DNA of 28,085 nt from JBJHAX01 sp050480705 (GCA_050480705.1 JBJHAX010000027.1:1-28085), one strand, 5' to 3'. Positions 7,634-15,127 are shown, counted from the stretch's first letter. The notes: generated by a model not told the origin, from the letters alone. Numbers and translations: made by a program.

Positions 7634-8893
7634 ATGCAGTTCACGCGCGGTCGGTACGTGACGCAGCACCGGTCGGCGCAACTCGATGCGTTCGGCGGTC
7701 GGGCGGCCAAGGCGGATCTGTCCTACGAGGCGTTCGTGCCGGCGCCGATCGTGGACATCGAGGTGCGCCTGTCCGGGATCGCGGCCGCGGACGTGGCTGA
7801 TGCCGAGGCCGCGCTGTCGCGGCTCACCCCTAGCTCGGTGGCGTACCCGAGCCTGGAGGCGCTGGCCCGACGCCTGGTGCGCTCGGAAGCGATCGCCTCC
7901 TCATGGATCGAGGCACTGCAGGTGTCGCACCGACGTCTGGCCGAGGCGGAGCAGGGGGCGCCGGGCGGCCGCTACGACGAGGCCCGGAGGGTGCTGGGCA
8001 ACGTACGGGCGCTGGATGCGGCGGTGGACATCGGCGCACGCACCGATCCGATCACCGTCGACGAGTTGTTGTCCATGCACGGTGCGCTGATGTCGACCTC
8101 CAACGTCGAGGAGGATCGCGCATGTGCCGGGCAGGTTCGCGATGGACCGGTGTTCATCGGTGGGACGAACCCGGCCAACGCCGAGTACGTGGGTCCTCCC
8201 CATCAGGAGGTCACCGGGTTGCTGGAGGATCTGGTCGCCTTCGTGAACACCAGGCGCGACCTCTCGCCCGTGGTGGTGGCCGCGATCGCGCATGCCCAGT
8301 TCGAGTCGATCCACCCGCATCACGACGGCAACGGCCGTGTCGGACGGAGCCTGGTGCATGCGCTGCTCCGTCGGGAGATGGCGAGCTCGGTGTTGCCCCC
8401 GCTCTCCATCGCGTTCGCACGCCCGGAAGCGCGCTACGTGGAGGGCTTGAACGCGTTCCGCGGCGACGACCTCGATGGCTGGCTGACCGTGTTCGCCACC
8501 GCGATCAGTTTCGCGGCGCACGCCACGATCGGGCTCGCGCACGAGGTTGGGCAGCTCCAACGGTCGTGGCTGGAGCAGCTCACCGAAGCCCGTGCGAGGT
8601 CCGGGCTGCGGCCACCGCGCGCGGACGCGGCCGTCCTGGCCGCCTTGGAAGCACTGCCTGACATGCCAGCGTTCCACGCCCGCGATCTCGCCCAGCAGCT
8701 CGACCGGTCCTGGCGTGCAGCCCAGGATGCGATCGAGGAGCTCGTGGATGTCGGGATCGTCAAGCAGCTGAGCGCCGGCAAAGGCAACCGGCTCTACGAG
8801 GTGCCAGAGATCTTCGCCCTGCTCGACGGCTTCGAGCATGATCCCGAACGCCTGGTGGAGATCGGCCATGCGCCCCGGCGCCCCGGTTCGTGA
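7634..8893 (+). CDS. Fic-domain protein with C-terminal winged helix
   Basis: A 419-residue Fic/DOC protein. The N-terminal Fic_N-like region (about 33-100) carries an inhibitory-helix-like motif SSWIEA (89-94); the catalytic Glu93 position is kept but the usual following Gly/Asn is Ala. The Fic core (about 115-260) contains the active-site motif HPHHDGNGRVGR (227-238) with the catalytic His and the phosphate-binding GNGR. The target-binding flap precedes it (FIGGTNP..YVGPP, 174-189). Residues about 333-395 form a winged-helix-like DNA-binding domain. It should transfer AMP or a related nucleotide moiety from ATP to a protein target, usually auto-inhibited. ATG at 7634 follows a GAGG ribosome site at 7623-7626. 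No separate antitoxin gene adjoins it, consistent with a self-inhibited class II Fic protein. Confidence 0.95.
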   Translation: MQFTRGRYVTQHRSAQLDAFGGRAAKADLSYEAFVPAPIVDIEVRLSGIAAADVADAEAALSRLTPSSVAYPSLEALARRLVRSEAIASSWIEALQVSHRRLAEAEQGAPGGRYDEARRVLGNVRALDAAVDIGARTDPITVDELLSMHGALMSTSNVEEDRACAGQVRDGPVFIGGTNPANAEYVGPPHQEVTGLLEDLVAFVNTRRDLSPVVVAAIAHAQFESIHPHHDGNGRVGRSLVHALLRREMASSVLPPLSIAFARPEARYVEGLNAFRGDDLDGWLTVFATAISFAAHATIGLAHEVGQLQRSWLEQLTEARARSGLRPPRADAAVLAALEALPDMPAFHARDLAQQLDRSWRAAQDAIEELVDVGIVKQLSAGKGNRLYEVPEIFALLDGFEHDPERLVEIGHAPRRPGS

Positions 8894-8918
8894 CCACGGC
8901 GTGCAGGTCGCGGCGCGT

Positions 8919-9650
8919 TCATCGGGATTCGATGCGGGGTGCGAGACGCAGATCTGTGCTGATGACCGGTCCGGTGCCCAACAGGCGTGAAGGTTCGCGT
9001 TCGAGAGGGCGGAGGAGTCGTTGCACGACCGGTCCGAGCTCGCTGCGTGCCGCGGCGGCGTGCATCTCGCTGTCCCACAACGTGACCATGATCCGCTCAC
9101 CGTCGCCGACGTCGATCACAGCACTGCCGGCATAGCCGTCCTGCGCGGCATGGACGCGGTCGAACTCGTCGATGACGTCGGGCCGGGCCGCAAGGGCCTC
9201 GGGGTCGTAGACGTTGTGGCGCACGACCGCCTGCATGGGGGATGTCGCCGCCTGACCTGCCGCGACGTCCCCACCTGACGTTCGGGGAACGTCGCGGGCG
9301 CCACCTGCGCCGTCGAAGCCCCACGCGATGATTCGTTCTGGATGGATGCGGATCGTCTCCTTCGGGACGGTCAGCGCGTCCGCCCGGCCACGCACCTCGA
9401 TGCCGCGTGGCCGCCATGATGGCTGCACGTCATCGATCACGAGCGCCGCGCGACCACTGTGTTGGATGTCGCGGAACTTCTTCGTTCGCGCCAGCTCGAT
9501 GCCGCCCACCTCGATCGAACGGTGGTCGTCGCTGAGCGACCACCCGACCGGCGTGACGTGGGGCATGCCGTCCCGCCCGACGGTTGCGAGCCGGGCCAGG
9601 GCACCAACTTCGGTGAGGAAGTCGACCTCGGCGTCGTTGAACACATTCAT
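8919..9650 (-). CDS. PPOX-fold (probably F420-dependent) oxidoreductase with C-terminal extension
   Basis: A 243-residue protein. Residues about 5-118 form a pyridoxamine-oxidase-like split barrel (FNDAEVDFLTEVGALARLATVGRDGMPHV-type start and VGWSLSDD..IEVGG), matching PPOX-class F420-dependent enzymes common in actinobacteria. A low-complexity linker (about 117-138) leads to a second domain (about 140-230) with VVRHNVYDPEAL, DGYAGSAVIDVGDGERIMV and LWDSEMHAAAA, resembling a ferredoxin-like dimeric alpha-beta barrel of the ABM/stress-responsive type. The ATG at 9650 has AGGAG 9 nt upstream. It is divergent from the FMN-reductase operon and converges on fic, with only 25 nt between stops. Cofactor (F420, FMN or haem) cannot be settled from sequence; both domains appear intact. 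Confidence 0.85.
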   Translation of the reverse strand: MNVFNDAEVDFLTEVGALARLATVGRDGMPHVTPVGWSLSDDHRSIEVGGIELARTKKFRDIQHSGRAALVIDDVQPSWRPRGIEVRGRADALTVPKETIRIHPERIIAWGFDGAGGARDVPRTSGGDVAAGQAATSPMQAVVRHNVYDPEALAARPDVIDEFDRVHAAQDGYAGSAVIDVGDGERIMVTLWDSEMHAAAARSELGPVVQRLLRPLEREPSRLLGTGPVISTDLRLAPRIESR

Positions 9651-9755
9651 GCCGATAGCTCCTGTTGCACGTGTCGCACCTACTGACTCGAAGGCTTGCA
9701 GCCCGCCGCGCCCGGTGCATCGGACTCGAGACTGATCCACCAATTCGTATTGCAC

Positions 9756-9794
9756 TTGCATGCGCCTGCATTAATGTTTATGCTAACGCATGCA
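9756..9794 (+). promoter_or_regulatory. promoter and operator-like repeat of the FMN-reductase operon
   Basis: TTGCAT (9756-9761), a 17-nt spacer and TATGCT (9779-9784) form a good sigma-70-like promoter. An 8-bp inverted repeat, tgcatgcg (9757-9764) and cgcatgca (9787-9794), brackets the -10 region. The same octamer recurs at 10639-10646 over the MarR start, so the operon's MarR protein is the candidate ligand. Confidence 0.6.
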
Positions 9795-9812
9795 TCTACA
9801 GGAGGCAAGCCC

Positions 9813-10367
9813 ATGCACATCATCGGACTCCCCGGCAGCCTGCGGGAAGGCTCGTTCAACACCCGGCTGCTGCACGCCGCGGCGCACGTGCTTCCGGAGG
9901 GCGCGAGCTACCAGGTCTTCGACGGCATAGGTCGACTGCCGCTGTTCAACGAGGATCTCGAGGGCGACCACCTCCACCCCGCGGTGGCCGAGTTCAACGC
10001 GGCGATCACCGATGCGGACGCGGTGCTGATCGCAACCCCCGAGTACAACGGGTCGATGCCCGGTGCGCTCAAGAACGCGCTCGACTGGGCCTCACGGCCC
10101 CACGGTGCCGCCCCGCTCGAGGGCAAGCCGGTGGCGGTCGTCGGTGCGAGTCCGAGCCGTTACGGGGCGGTGCGGGCCCAGGCTGACGTACGCAAGGTCG
10201 CCGCCTCGATCGGCGCGCAGGTCGTCGACCGTGGGCTGCCGGTCGCTGCGGCGTTCCAGGCGTTCGACGAGCACGACCGGCTGGTCGACACCGACCTTGA
10301 GCACCAGATGAGCGACATCGTCGGCGCGCTCGCCCATCTGGTGCCCGCGGAACGGGCCGTGGCGTGA
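9813..10367 (+). CDS. NADPH-dependent FMN reductase
   Basis: A 184-residue flavodoxin-fold reductase. The phosphate-binding loop is GSLREGSFN (8-16) and the flavin-contact motif is ATPEYNGSMPGALKNALDW (74-92), both diagnostic of the NADPH-FMN/azo/chromate reductase family. Length is normal. It should reduce FMN or quinones, chromate or azo compounds with NADPH, acting as a soluble homodimer or tetramer. The start is well supported: AGGAGG (9799-9804) before ATG 9813, with a strong promoter upstream. The stop overlaps the GTG of the truncated MFS gene (GTGA, 10364-10367), and a MarR gene follows. The unit resembles an oxidative or electrophile-stress operon controlled by MarR; the physiological substrate is unknown. 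Confidence 0.93.
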   Translation: MHIIGLPGSLREGSFNTRLLHAAAHVLPEGASYQVFDGIGRLPLFNEDLEGDHLHPAVAEFNAAITDADAVLIATPEYNGSMPGALKNALDWASRPHGAAPLEGKPVAVVGASPSRYGAVRAQADVRKVAASIGAQVVDRGLPVAAAFQAFDEHDRLVDTDLEHQMSDIVGALAHLVPAERAVA

Positions 10368-10627
10368 ACGCAACCAGGTCGAACACCTGCGTCGGTATCG
10401 ATGCGACGACGGAGACTGAAACCACACACGACCTCGCGGCGCCCACGCGCGACTGCTGGCGCCTTGTGGCGGTTGCCGGGGCGGCGATCTTCGTGGCGCA
10501 GCTCGACACCACGATCTCCAACGTCGCGCTTCCTGCGATCGCGACGGACCTCGGGGTGTCCACGGCCGTCATCAGCCCGGTCACCGTTGCCGTACCCGCC
10601 TGCATCAAGAGCCAGCGGGTCCCATGA
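10364..10627 (+). pseudogene. truncated MFS (DHA2/EmrB-type) drug exporter, N-terminal remnant
   Basis: An 87-codon frame that begins with GTG overlapping the FMN-reductase stop. Residues 30-65 (VAVAGAAIFVAQLDTT, then ISNVALPAIATDLGVST) match the first transmembrane helix and following loop of DHA2-family multidrug exporters. Full-length members have about 450-500 residues and 14 helices; here the frame ends at TGA 10625-10627 after a short unrelated-looking tail (PACIKSQRVP). No further transporter sequence appears in any frame before the MarR gene at 10638. The translational coupling and intact start suggest a once functional transporter that lost most of its length by deletion, with the breakpoint near 10565-10620. 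The short product may still be made but cannot transport. Confidence 0.8.
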
Positions 10628-10637
10628 GAGGGATAGC

Positions 10638-11216
10638 ATGCATGCGCACGTACATTCCGGGAGTTCCGCTGTGACCCTGCCGACGCCTCTCGCGACGCAA
10701 CAAGGCGACACCTTCGTCGGACATCCCGAAGAGCCGCTCTACGTCGAACGGGCGAACGGGCTGACGCATCTTTCCCCCGTACGTGCCCGCGCCTTTCTCG
10801 GTCTGGTCCGTGCGGGCAGTCAGCTCAGCCGCGAGCTCGACGCCCGGCTGCACCGCGGCCACGACCTCAGCCTGCACGCTTTCGAGGTGCTGCTCCACCT
10901 CGCCGTGTTCTCACCCGACGGCAGCCTCAGACTGGGCCAGCTCGTCCAGCAGGCGCCCTTGAGTCAGAGCCGGGTATCCCGGCTTTCCGCAGAGCTCGAG
11001 ACGCGCGGCCTGGTGCGACGCACGGGCGCCGCCGACGATGGCCGAGGTGTGGTGATCAGCATCACCGACGAGGGCGTCGCACGGTTCAAAGCGGCCCAGG
11101 ACACCCACCTGCGCGACCTCAACGAGCTGCTGTTCGCACGGCTCACCTGGGACGAGGTCACCCAACTGGCCACGATCACCTCCAAGCTGCTCGCCGACGA
11201 CCCCAACGGCGACTGA
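10638..11216 (+). CDS. MarR-family transcriptional regulator
   Basis: A 192-residue winged-helix regulator. Residues about 48-190 form the MarR fold: dimerisation helix, then helix-turn-helix at about 97-122 (LGQLVQQAPLSQSRVSRLSAE) and a beta-wing with ADDGRGVVISITDEG (132-146). Two starts are possible: ATG 10638 preceded by GAGAGGG, or GTG 10671 preceded by GGGAG with ideal 7-nt spacing; the residues between them are not conserved-looking, so the later start may be the real one. It is third in the operon with the FMN reductase and the truncated exporter, the usual position for a MarR autorepressor of a drug or redox stress operon. The octamer TGCATGCG at its 5' end also occurs in the operon promoter. 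Confidence 0.92.
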   Translation: MHAHVHSGSSAVTLPTPLATQQGDTFVGHPEEPLYVERANGLTHLSPVRARAFLGLVRAGSQLSRELDARLHRGHDLSLHAFEVLLHLAVFSPDGSLRLGQLVQQAPLSQSRVSRLSAELETRGLVRRTGAADDGRGVVISITDEGVARFKAAQDTHLRDLNELLFARLTWDEVTQLATITSKLLADDPNGD

Positions 11217-11311
11217 CGGTCACGTTCGCAGGCGCCAGCCACCGGGCCCCAGCGCGTCGCGGGTTCAGACGGCGCTGCCAGCAGGTGTTCGACGGGGGAT
11301 CGCCGCCGTGC

Positions 11312-11530
11312 TCATGTGCGAGGAGATTCAGGGCCGGAGTGGCGGCTCGACGCGTCATCCCTCGTCATCTCGTCGATGACCTGTCCGGTCGGATGCTTCC
11401 ACTGCGTCTGCGGCCCTCGTTGGCGAGCGCCGACGGTCCTGTCGCCCTCCTGGCGAAAATGTCGCCGGAAGAGCCAGTCCACGGCCACGACGGCTGCGAC
11501 CACGAGGAGCACCGCAAGCCAGAATCCCAT
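11312..11530 (-). CDS. small single-helix membrane protein
   Basis: A 72-residue protein with an N-terminal transmembrane helix (about 3-20, GFWLAVLLVVAAVVAVDWL) followed by a basic, hydrophilic tail. The ATG at 11530 is preceded by GAGGAGA at a good distance, which is the main support that it is translated. It begins 19 nt after the VOC gene stop on the same strand, so the two are probably co-transcribed. No family recognised; Arg-rich residues just after the helix suggest N-out/C-in topology. Confidence 0.65.
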   Translation of the reverse strand: MGFWLAVLLVVAAVVAVDWLFRRHFRQEGDRTVGARQRGPQTQWKHPTGQVIDEMTRDDASSRHSGPESPRT

Positions 11531-11548
11531 GGCTGTCTCCTCATTTTC

Positions 11549-11938
11549 TCACGATGCCTGGCACAGCAGGTGGACCACCCCGGCCGGATCGCGGATCCAG
11601 TGTGCCGTCTCTCCTATGCCCGGGAAAGGTTCGACGTCGTCACAGGGTTCGATGCCGACCTGGGCCAGTCGTTGACGTGCAGCGGCAAGATCGTCGGTTT
11701 CGAACTCCAACCACACTTCGGTCCGGTCCACGGAATCCACGCAGTCGAGCCACAACTTGACCGCTCCGAACCTCAGCGAGAACGAGCGTGACAAGGTGGG
11801 TGTGTCGCTGACGTCCTCCTCGGTCAGCTCGAACCCGACGGTGTCACGGTAGAAGGCAACGGTCGCTTCGAACCTTTCGGCGGGAATCTTGATTGCGATG
11901 TTGGTTCCCGCCCGAAACTCCACATCCTGGGTGCGCAT
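11549..11938 (-). CDS. VOC-superfamily (glyoxalase/bleomycin-resistance-like) protein
   Basis: A 129-residue protein with the paired beta-alpha-beta-beta-beta fold typical of VOC proteins: N-terminal module NIAIKIPAERFEATVAFYRD..GFEL (13-38) and C-terminal module with FETDDLAAARQRLAQVGIEP and IRDPAGVVHLL (79-125). Metal-binding positions are not clearly conserved, so it may be a ligand-binding or sequestration protein rather than a lyase. The start at ATG 11938 has AAAGGAG 6 nt upstream; the longer frame to 12529 crosses the Smr gene and is not real. It is followed closely by the small membrane protein gene. Ligand unknown. Confidence 0.88.
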   Translation of the reverse strand: MRTQDVEFRAGTNIAIKIPAERFEATVAFYRDTVGFELTEEDVSDTPTLSRSFSLRFGAVKLWLDCVDSVDRTEVWLEFETDDLAAARQRLAQVGIEPCDDVEPFPGIGETAHWIRDPAGVVHLLCQAS

Positions 11939-12183
11939 TGCAGCTCCTTTCGTCGCGTCGGCAGAGCACATGAGCAGGTCCGCCGATTGGTGGCCGCGCG
12001 TCGATCCGGCCGGCCGCGGCGCGTCACCCCATGGACCATCGTGACGGACGTGACCATGATCTGCGGACGAAAGCACGACGGATCGCTGGTCAGCACCGCG
12101 ACGACAGACTCGGCCGACGGGTCTGCAGGGTTCGATCCGCTGCCCCCCAGCCACCCCAAGCCGCTTCGACGTTCCCGTTCGGA
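11939..12183. other. intergenic region between VOC and Smr genes
   Basis: 245 bases with no convincing gene; the open frames here give low-complexity Arg/Ser/Pro-rich translations. It presumably holds the promoter of the VOC gene and the end of the Smr transcript. Confidence 0.5.
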
Positions 12184-12456
12184 TCACTGGCCGCGTTGCC
12201 AGCGGAAGTGGACGAACACCCGGCCGTGGTTGCCGGGATCCTTGTCGATGCGGTGGTAGCGGGCGCGCACGTCCTTGCGGTCGAGGAACCGCAGCACCCG
12301 CTTCTTGAGCTGCCCTGATCCTTTGCCGCAGATGATCTCGAGCTGCCTGGCCTTGGCCTGCTCGGCCTCGTCCATCGCGCCTTCGAGGGCAGCGTCGATC
12401 TTGTCCCCCTGGTTGTAGATGGGGTGGAGGTCGAGGGTCAGCTTGCGGGTCGACAT
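12184..12456 (-). CDS. stand-alone Smr (MutS2 C-terminal) domain protein
   Basis: A 90-residue protein that is almost entirely one Smr domain. The N-terminal LDLHP (8-12) and the central IICGKGSGQLKKRVLRFL (41-58; HGxGxG-type loop with Cys in place of the usual His) are diagnostic, and the last strand GRVFVHF closes the fold. Smr domains bind nucleic acid and some nick branched DNA or cleave RNA; the C43 substitution in the ICGKGSG loop occurs in some small bacterial Smr proteins. The ATG at 12456 has AGGAGG about 11 nt upstream. It follows the dehydrogenase gene on the same strand (82-nt gap). Role in recombination or ribosome rescue is possible but not determined. Confidence 0.88.
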   Translation of the reverse strand: MSTRKLTLDLHPIYNQGDKIDAALEGAMDEAEQAKARQLEIICGKGSGQLKKRVLRFLDRKDVRARYHRIDKDPGNHGRVFVHFRWQRGQ

Positions 12457-12538
12457 CGTGCAGCCGTCCTCCTGGCGACCCGTCCCGGCGACCGTTTACG
12501 CGGCCCGGGAGGGGTGTTCGAAGCGTCACGTCACGGTT

Positions 12539-13366
12539 TCACGGCCCGTGTCCAGTCGAGGTCGCCGTCGCCAGCGTCGGACGCTGCACCGAACGAGCGT
12601 CGCAGCGCGTCGTAGATCCCGGATCGAGCCCCATCGCGCGCAGGGCGCCGCCGTACTCCTCGGACGCGGCGGCCATCACGTCGATCGACGCTTCGACGTC
12701 GTCAGAACCGGCGATCATCCGGTCCAGCAACTTCTCGATGTGCAGCGGGTACAGCTCGAGGACGGCTTCCCGGAACCACGCTGCAGACAGGTCCTGCTGT
12801 TCGGCGATCCGCAAGCCTTGCACGAGCCCGAGCGCCATCGGGAAATAGCCGACCAGGACAGCGAACGCGGCGATGAACGCCGCTGCCGGCGCATCGCTGA
12901 CGTAGACGGCCCGCCCGATCCGCTCGAACCGCTCGCGGTGAGCCTCGAAGACTGCGAGAGGGCCGGACAGAAGCAGGAACCCGCCCCCGGACCGGACCTG
13001 ACTGGGATAGGCGACGATCTCGAGGTCCAGGTAGTCGCCACCGGCCGCGCGCACCACCTCGGCGTAGCGGTGCGCCTGCTCGGCAGTGACGAACGAGGTC
13101 GAGGCGACGGTTTTGTCACGCAGGTCCGCGCCGGCCTGTTCGACGAGCTCACGGCCGGTGCTGTGATCCGCCACGGACACGATGGACAGCTGACTCGCCT
13201 CGAGGGCTTGGGACACCGAGGCTGCCACACCGACCCGAGGACCTGCCAGAGCCTCCGCCGCTGCCGGCGTCCGGTTCCACACCGTCACGTCGGCCCCCGA
13301 AGCCACCAGCGCCTCGACCACCGCGCTGCCCATCGCTCCGGTCCCGATCACCGACACGTCACCCAC
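12539..13366 (-). CDS. imine-reductase/beta-hydroxyacid-dehydrogenase-like NADP oxidoreductase
   Basis: A 275-residue enzyme. The N-terminal Rossmann domain has VIGTGAMGSAVVEAL (GxGxMG, 6-20) and the NADP-selecting WNRT (30-33). The central motif DYLDLEIVAYPSQVRSGGG (111-129) and the all-helical C-terminal domain match imine reductases and related HIBADH-fold enzymes. The start is GTG 13366, with GGGAGG 7 nt upstream; the longer frame to 13489 is non-coding-looking. The position of the catalytic Lys of 3-hydroxyisobutyrate dehydrogenases, or Asp/Tyr of imine reductases, falls in the alanine/phenylalanine-rich segment at about 159-171 and no equivalent acid, Tyr or Lys is evident. It probably reduces an imine or keto group with NADPH; activity is uncertain because of that substitution. 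Confidence 0.88.
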   Translation of the reverse strand: MGDVSVIGTGAMGSAVVEALVASGADVTVWNRTPAAAEALAGPRVGVAASVSQALEASQLSIVSVADHSTGRELVEQAGADLRDKTVASTSFVTAEQAHRYAEVVRAAGGDYLDLEIVAYPSQVRSGGGFLLLSGPLAVFEAHRERFERIGRAVYVSDAPAAAFIAAFAVLVGYFPMALGLVQGLRIAEQQDLSAAWFREAVLELYPLHIEKLLDRMIAGSDDVEASIDVMAAASEEYGGALRAMGLDPGSTTRCDARSVQRPTLATATSTGHGP

Positions 13367-13715
13367 CAGCCTGCCTCCCGATCGCCTGGACCCTTCGGCT
13401 GCCGCCCGGTCCGCGCAACACCCCTGCCGAGGAGACAATTGCCCCGTGCGGCACAGCCCCACCATCCCGATCGGCAGACCCACCGTCAACGCACCTGCGG
13501 CTCAACCTCCGAACCCGGTGAGTGTTCGAGCGGTGCTCGTCGGACCGGCCAACCTGCCGGAATCAGTACGATAGCGCCGATATTGCGGAGCGAAACGGCT
13601 CCCCCATCGCCATCTCACAGAAACCGGTGTGTTCGTTCCGAAAATTGTTGCGCTGCGGATGCTTTCCCGACACTATGCCCATATCGGAACGAACGATCCG
13701 GTCAGGAGCATCGAA
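13367..13715. other. divergent intergenic region upstream of hipBA
   Basis: About 350 bases between the imine-reductase-like gene and hipB. The right half (about 13560-13700) is more AT-rich than its surroundings and contains the inverted repeat at 13631-13694. Open frames across it have no ribosome site. Confidence 0.55.
13631..13694. promoter_or_regulatory. HipB operator candidate: 11-bp inverted repeat bracketing the hipBA promoter
   Basis: gttcgttccga (13631-13641) and tcggaacgaac (13684-13694) are perfect reverse complements 42 nt apart, 22 nt before the hipB start. HipB proteins bind palindromic operators upstream of hipBA and several operators are common. The two arms could each be half-sites for looping or co-operative binding. 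Confidence 0.55.
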
Positions 13716-13922
13716 GTGACGTTGACGGTAGAGGAGCTCGGCACGGCGGTGCGGGCCGCCCGAAAGCAGCAGGGGCTCGACCAGATCCTGCTCGCCGATC
13801 TCGCGGGCGTCTCCGACCGGTTCCTTCGTGACCTCGAGCACGGCAAACCCACGGTCCGGCTCAGGGAGGTCCTCCTGGTTCTCGACGCGCTTGGCCTGAC
13901 GCTCAAGGTTGAGTCGCGGTGA
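13716..13922 (+). CDS. hipB: HipB-like antitoxin, XRE-family regulator
   Basis: A 68-residue HTH protein. The GTG at 13716 is chosen because AGGAG (13704-13708) lies 7 nt upstream; the longer frame to 13629 would cross the operator arms. The XRE fold spans about residues 5-62: TVEELGTAVRAARKQQGLDQ, then LADLAGVSDRFLRDLEHGKP with the recognition helix, then the last helix LREVLLVLDALGL. It should neutralise HipA and repress the operon. The TGA overlaps the HipA GTG (GTGA, 13919-13922), the classic hipBA layout that keeps antitoxin first. Confidence 0.9.
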   Translation: MTLTVEELGTAVRAARKQQGLDQILLADLAGVSDRFLRDLEHGKPTVRLREVLLVLDALGLTLKVESR

Positions 13923-15073
13923 ACGCTGACGTCTACGCGGCCGGCCGCCTCGTCGGACACGTCGCTCGGCGCCCCGACTCGACCACGTTCACCTACGTCG
14001 ATGGATACGACGGACCTGCATTGGTTCCGCATCTGCCGCTCGGCACCACCACGTGGCCGGCCGGGGCGCTGCCGCCGCTGCTGTCGAATCTGCTGCCGGA
14101 AGGGCGGCGCCTCGAGGTGCTGCGTCAGCAGGTGAAGACGTCTGCGGACAACGAGGTTGCGTTGCTCCTTGCCGTCGGCGACGACCTGGTCGGCGACCTG
14201 CAGTTCGTCGCTGCAGGAACCCGCCCGGCTGAGTCTTCGGCCACCCTGGTGGACCTCGACCGGCTGGACTCGGTCGAGTTCGCGAAACTTCGGGGTATGC
14301 CGGTGTCGGGTGTTCCCGGCGTGCAGGACAAGGTCAAGGTCTCCGAGCGGATGTCATTGCCGGTCCGAGACACCGGCATGTCCACCCATCTCCTCAAGTT
14401 CGGCCAGCAAGGGCTCGATCGGCTGATCGCCAACGAATACGCGTGCCTCCAGGTTCTCGCAGGCGCTCGCCTGAAGGCCAGTAAGGCCGCAGTGGTGGTC
14501 GATGCGACCGGCGAGCAGGCCCTGCTCGTCACCCGATTCGACCGGCACGCCACCAACGGCACCGTGCGGGCACGTCGACAACTCGACGGGTGCCAGGCGG
14601 CAGGTCGCTACCCGGCTGACAAGTACGACCTCGACACGGTCGAAGTGGTGAACGCACTGGCGGACCTGTGCTCGAACCCCACGGTGGCCGCACTACGGCT
14701 GCTCGAGCAGGTTGTCGCGTCCTACCTGATCGGTAACGGAGACCTGCACGCCAAGAACCTGTCGGTGTTCGACCGCGGCGACGGCCTGGAGCCCACCCCG
14801 GTTTACGACGTGACGTTCACCCACCCGTACGGCGACACCGACACGATGGCCCTGCCGATCTGCGGCGAGTCGAGGGTCGCCACGATCGGGCGGGCAACGT
14901 TCACCGAGGCGGCGGAGCGCTGTGGCGTTCGCGCGGCAGCACTGGAACGGGTCATCGACCGGCTGCTGGTACGCATGAAGGACGTACCCGAGCAGCTGTC
15001 GACCGGGTGGGGACGCGACAGCGGCAAGTTCCAGCGGGTTCTGGAGCAGCGCCACCACCGCCTGTCGCGATGA
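13919..15073 (+). CDS. hipA: HipA-like serine/threonine kinase toxin
   Basis: A 384-residue HipA-family kinase. N-terminal domain features are the PHLPLGTTTW and LLPEGRRLEVL segments (37-68). The loop GVPGVQDKVKVS (131-142) is the Gly-rich nucleotide loop with the conserved Lys region; EYACLQVL and VTRFDR (204-209) follow. LDGCQAAGRYPADKY (222-236) corresponds to the EDFCQ..G motif. The catalytic loop IGNGDLHAKNLS (271-282) supplies Asp275 and Asn280, and VYDVTF (295-300) supplies the metal-binding Asp. All key kinase residues appear intact. HipA of E. coli phosphorylates glutamyl-tRNA synthetase and causes growth arrest; here the target is inferred only. It is coupled to hipB and converges on an HNH endonuclease gene with 54 nt between stops. 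Confidence 0.93.
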   Translation: MNADVYAAGRLVGHVARRPDSTTFTYVDGYDGPALVPHLPLGTTTWPAGALPPLLSNLLPEGRRLEVLRQQVKTSADNEVALLLAVGDDLVGDLQFVAAGTRPAESSATLVDLDRLDSVEFAKLRGMPVSGVPGVQDKVKVSERMSLPVRDTGMSTHLLKFGQQGLDRLIANEYACLQVLAGARLKASKAAVVVDATGEQALLVTRFDRHATNGTVRARRQLDGCQAAGRYPADKYDLDTVEVVNALADLCSNPTVAALRLLEQVVASYLIGNGDLHAKNLSVFDRGDGLEPTPVYDVTFTHPYGDTDTMALPICGESRVATIGRATFTEAAERCGVRAAALERVIDRLLVRMKDVPEQLSTGWGRDSGKFQRVLEQRHHRLSR

Positions 15074-15127
15074 TCAATGAACCACCGGGTTTGCCGCCAC
15101 TGCGGGGGCTGCGTCACCGATCGGAGG

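Noticed and set aside
8894..8918. Possible terminator between fic and the PPOX gene
   Set aside because: Only 25 nt separate the convergent stops, and no stem of useful length was found.
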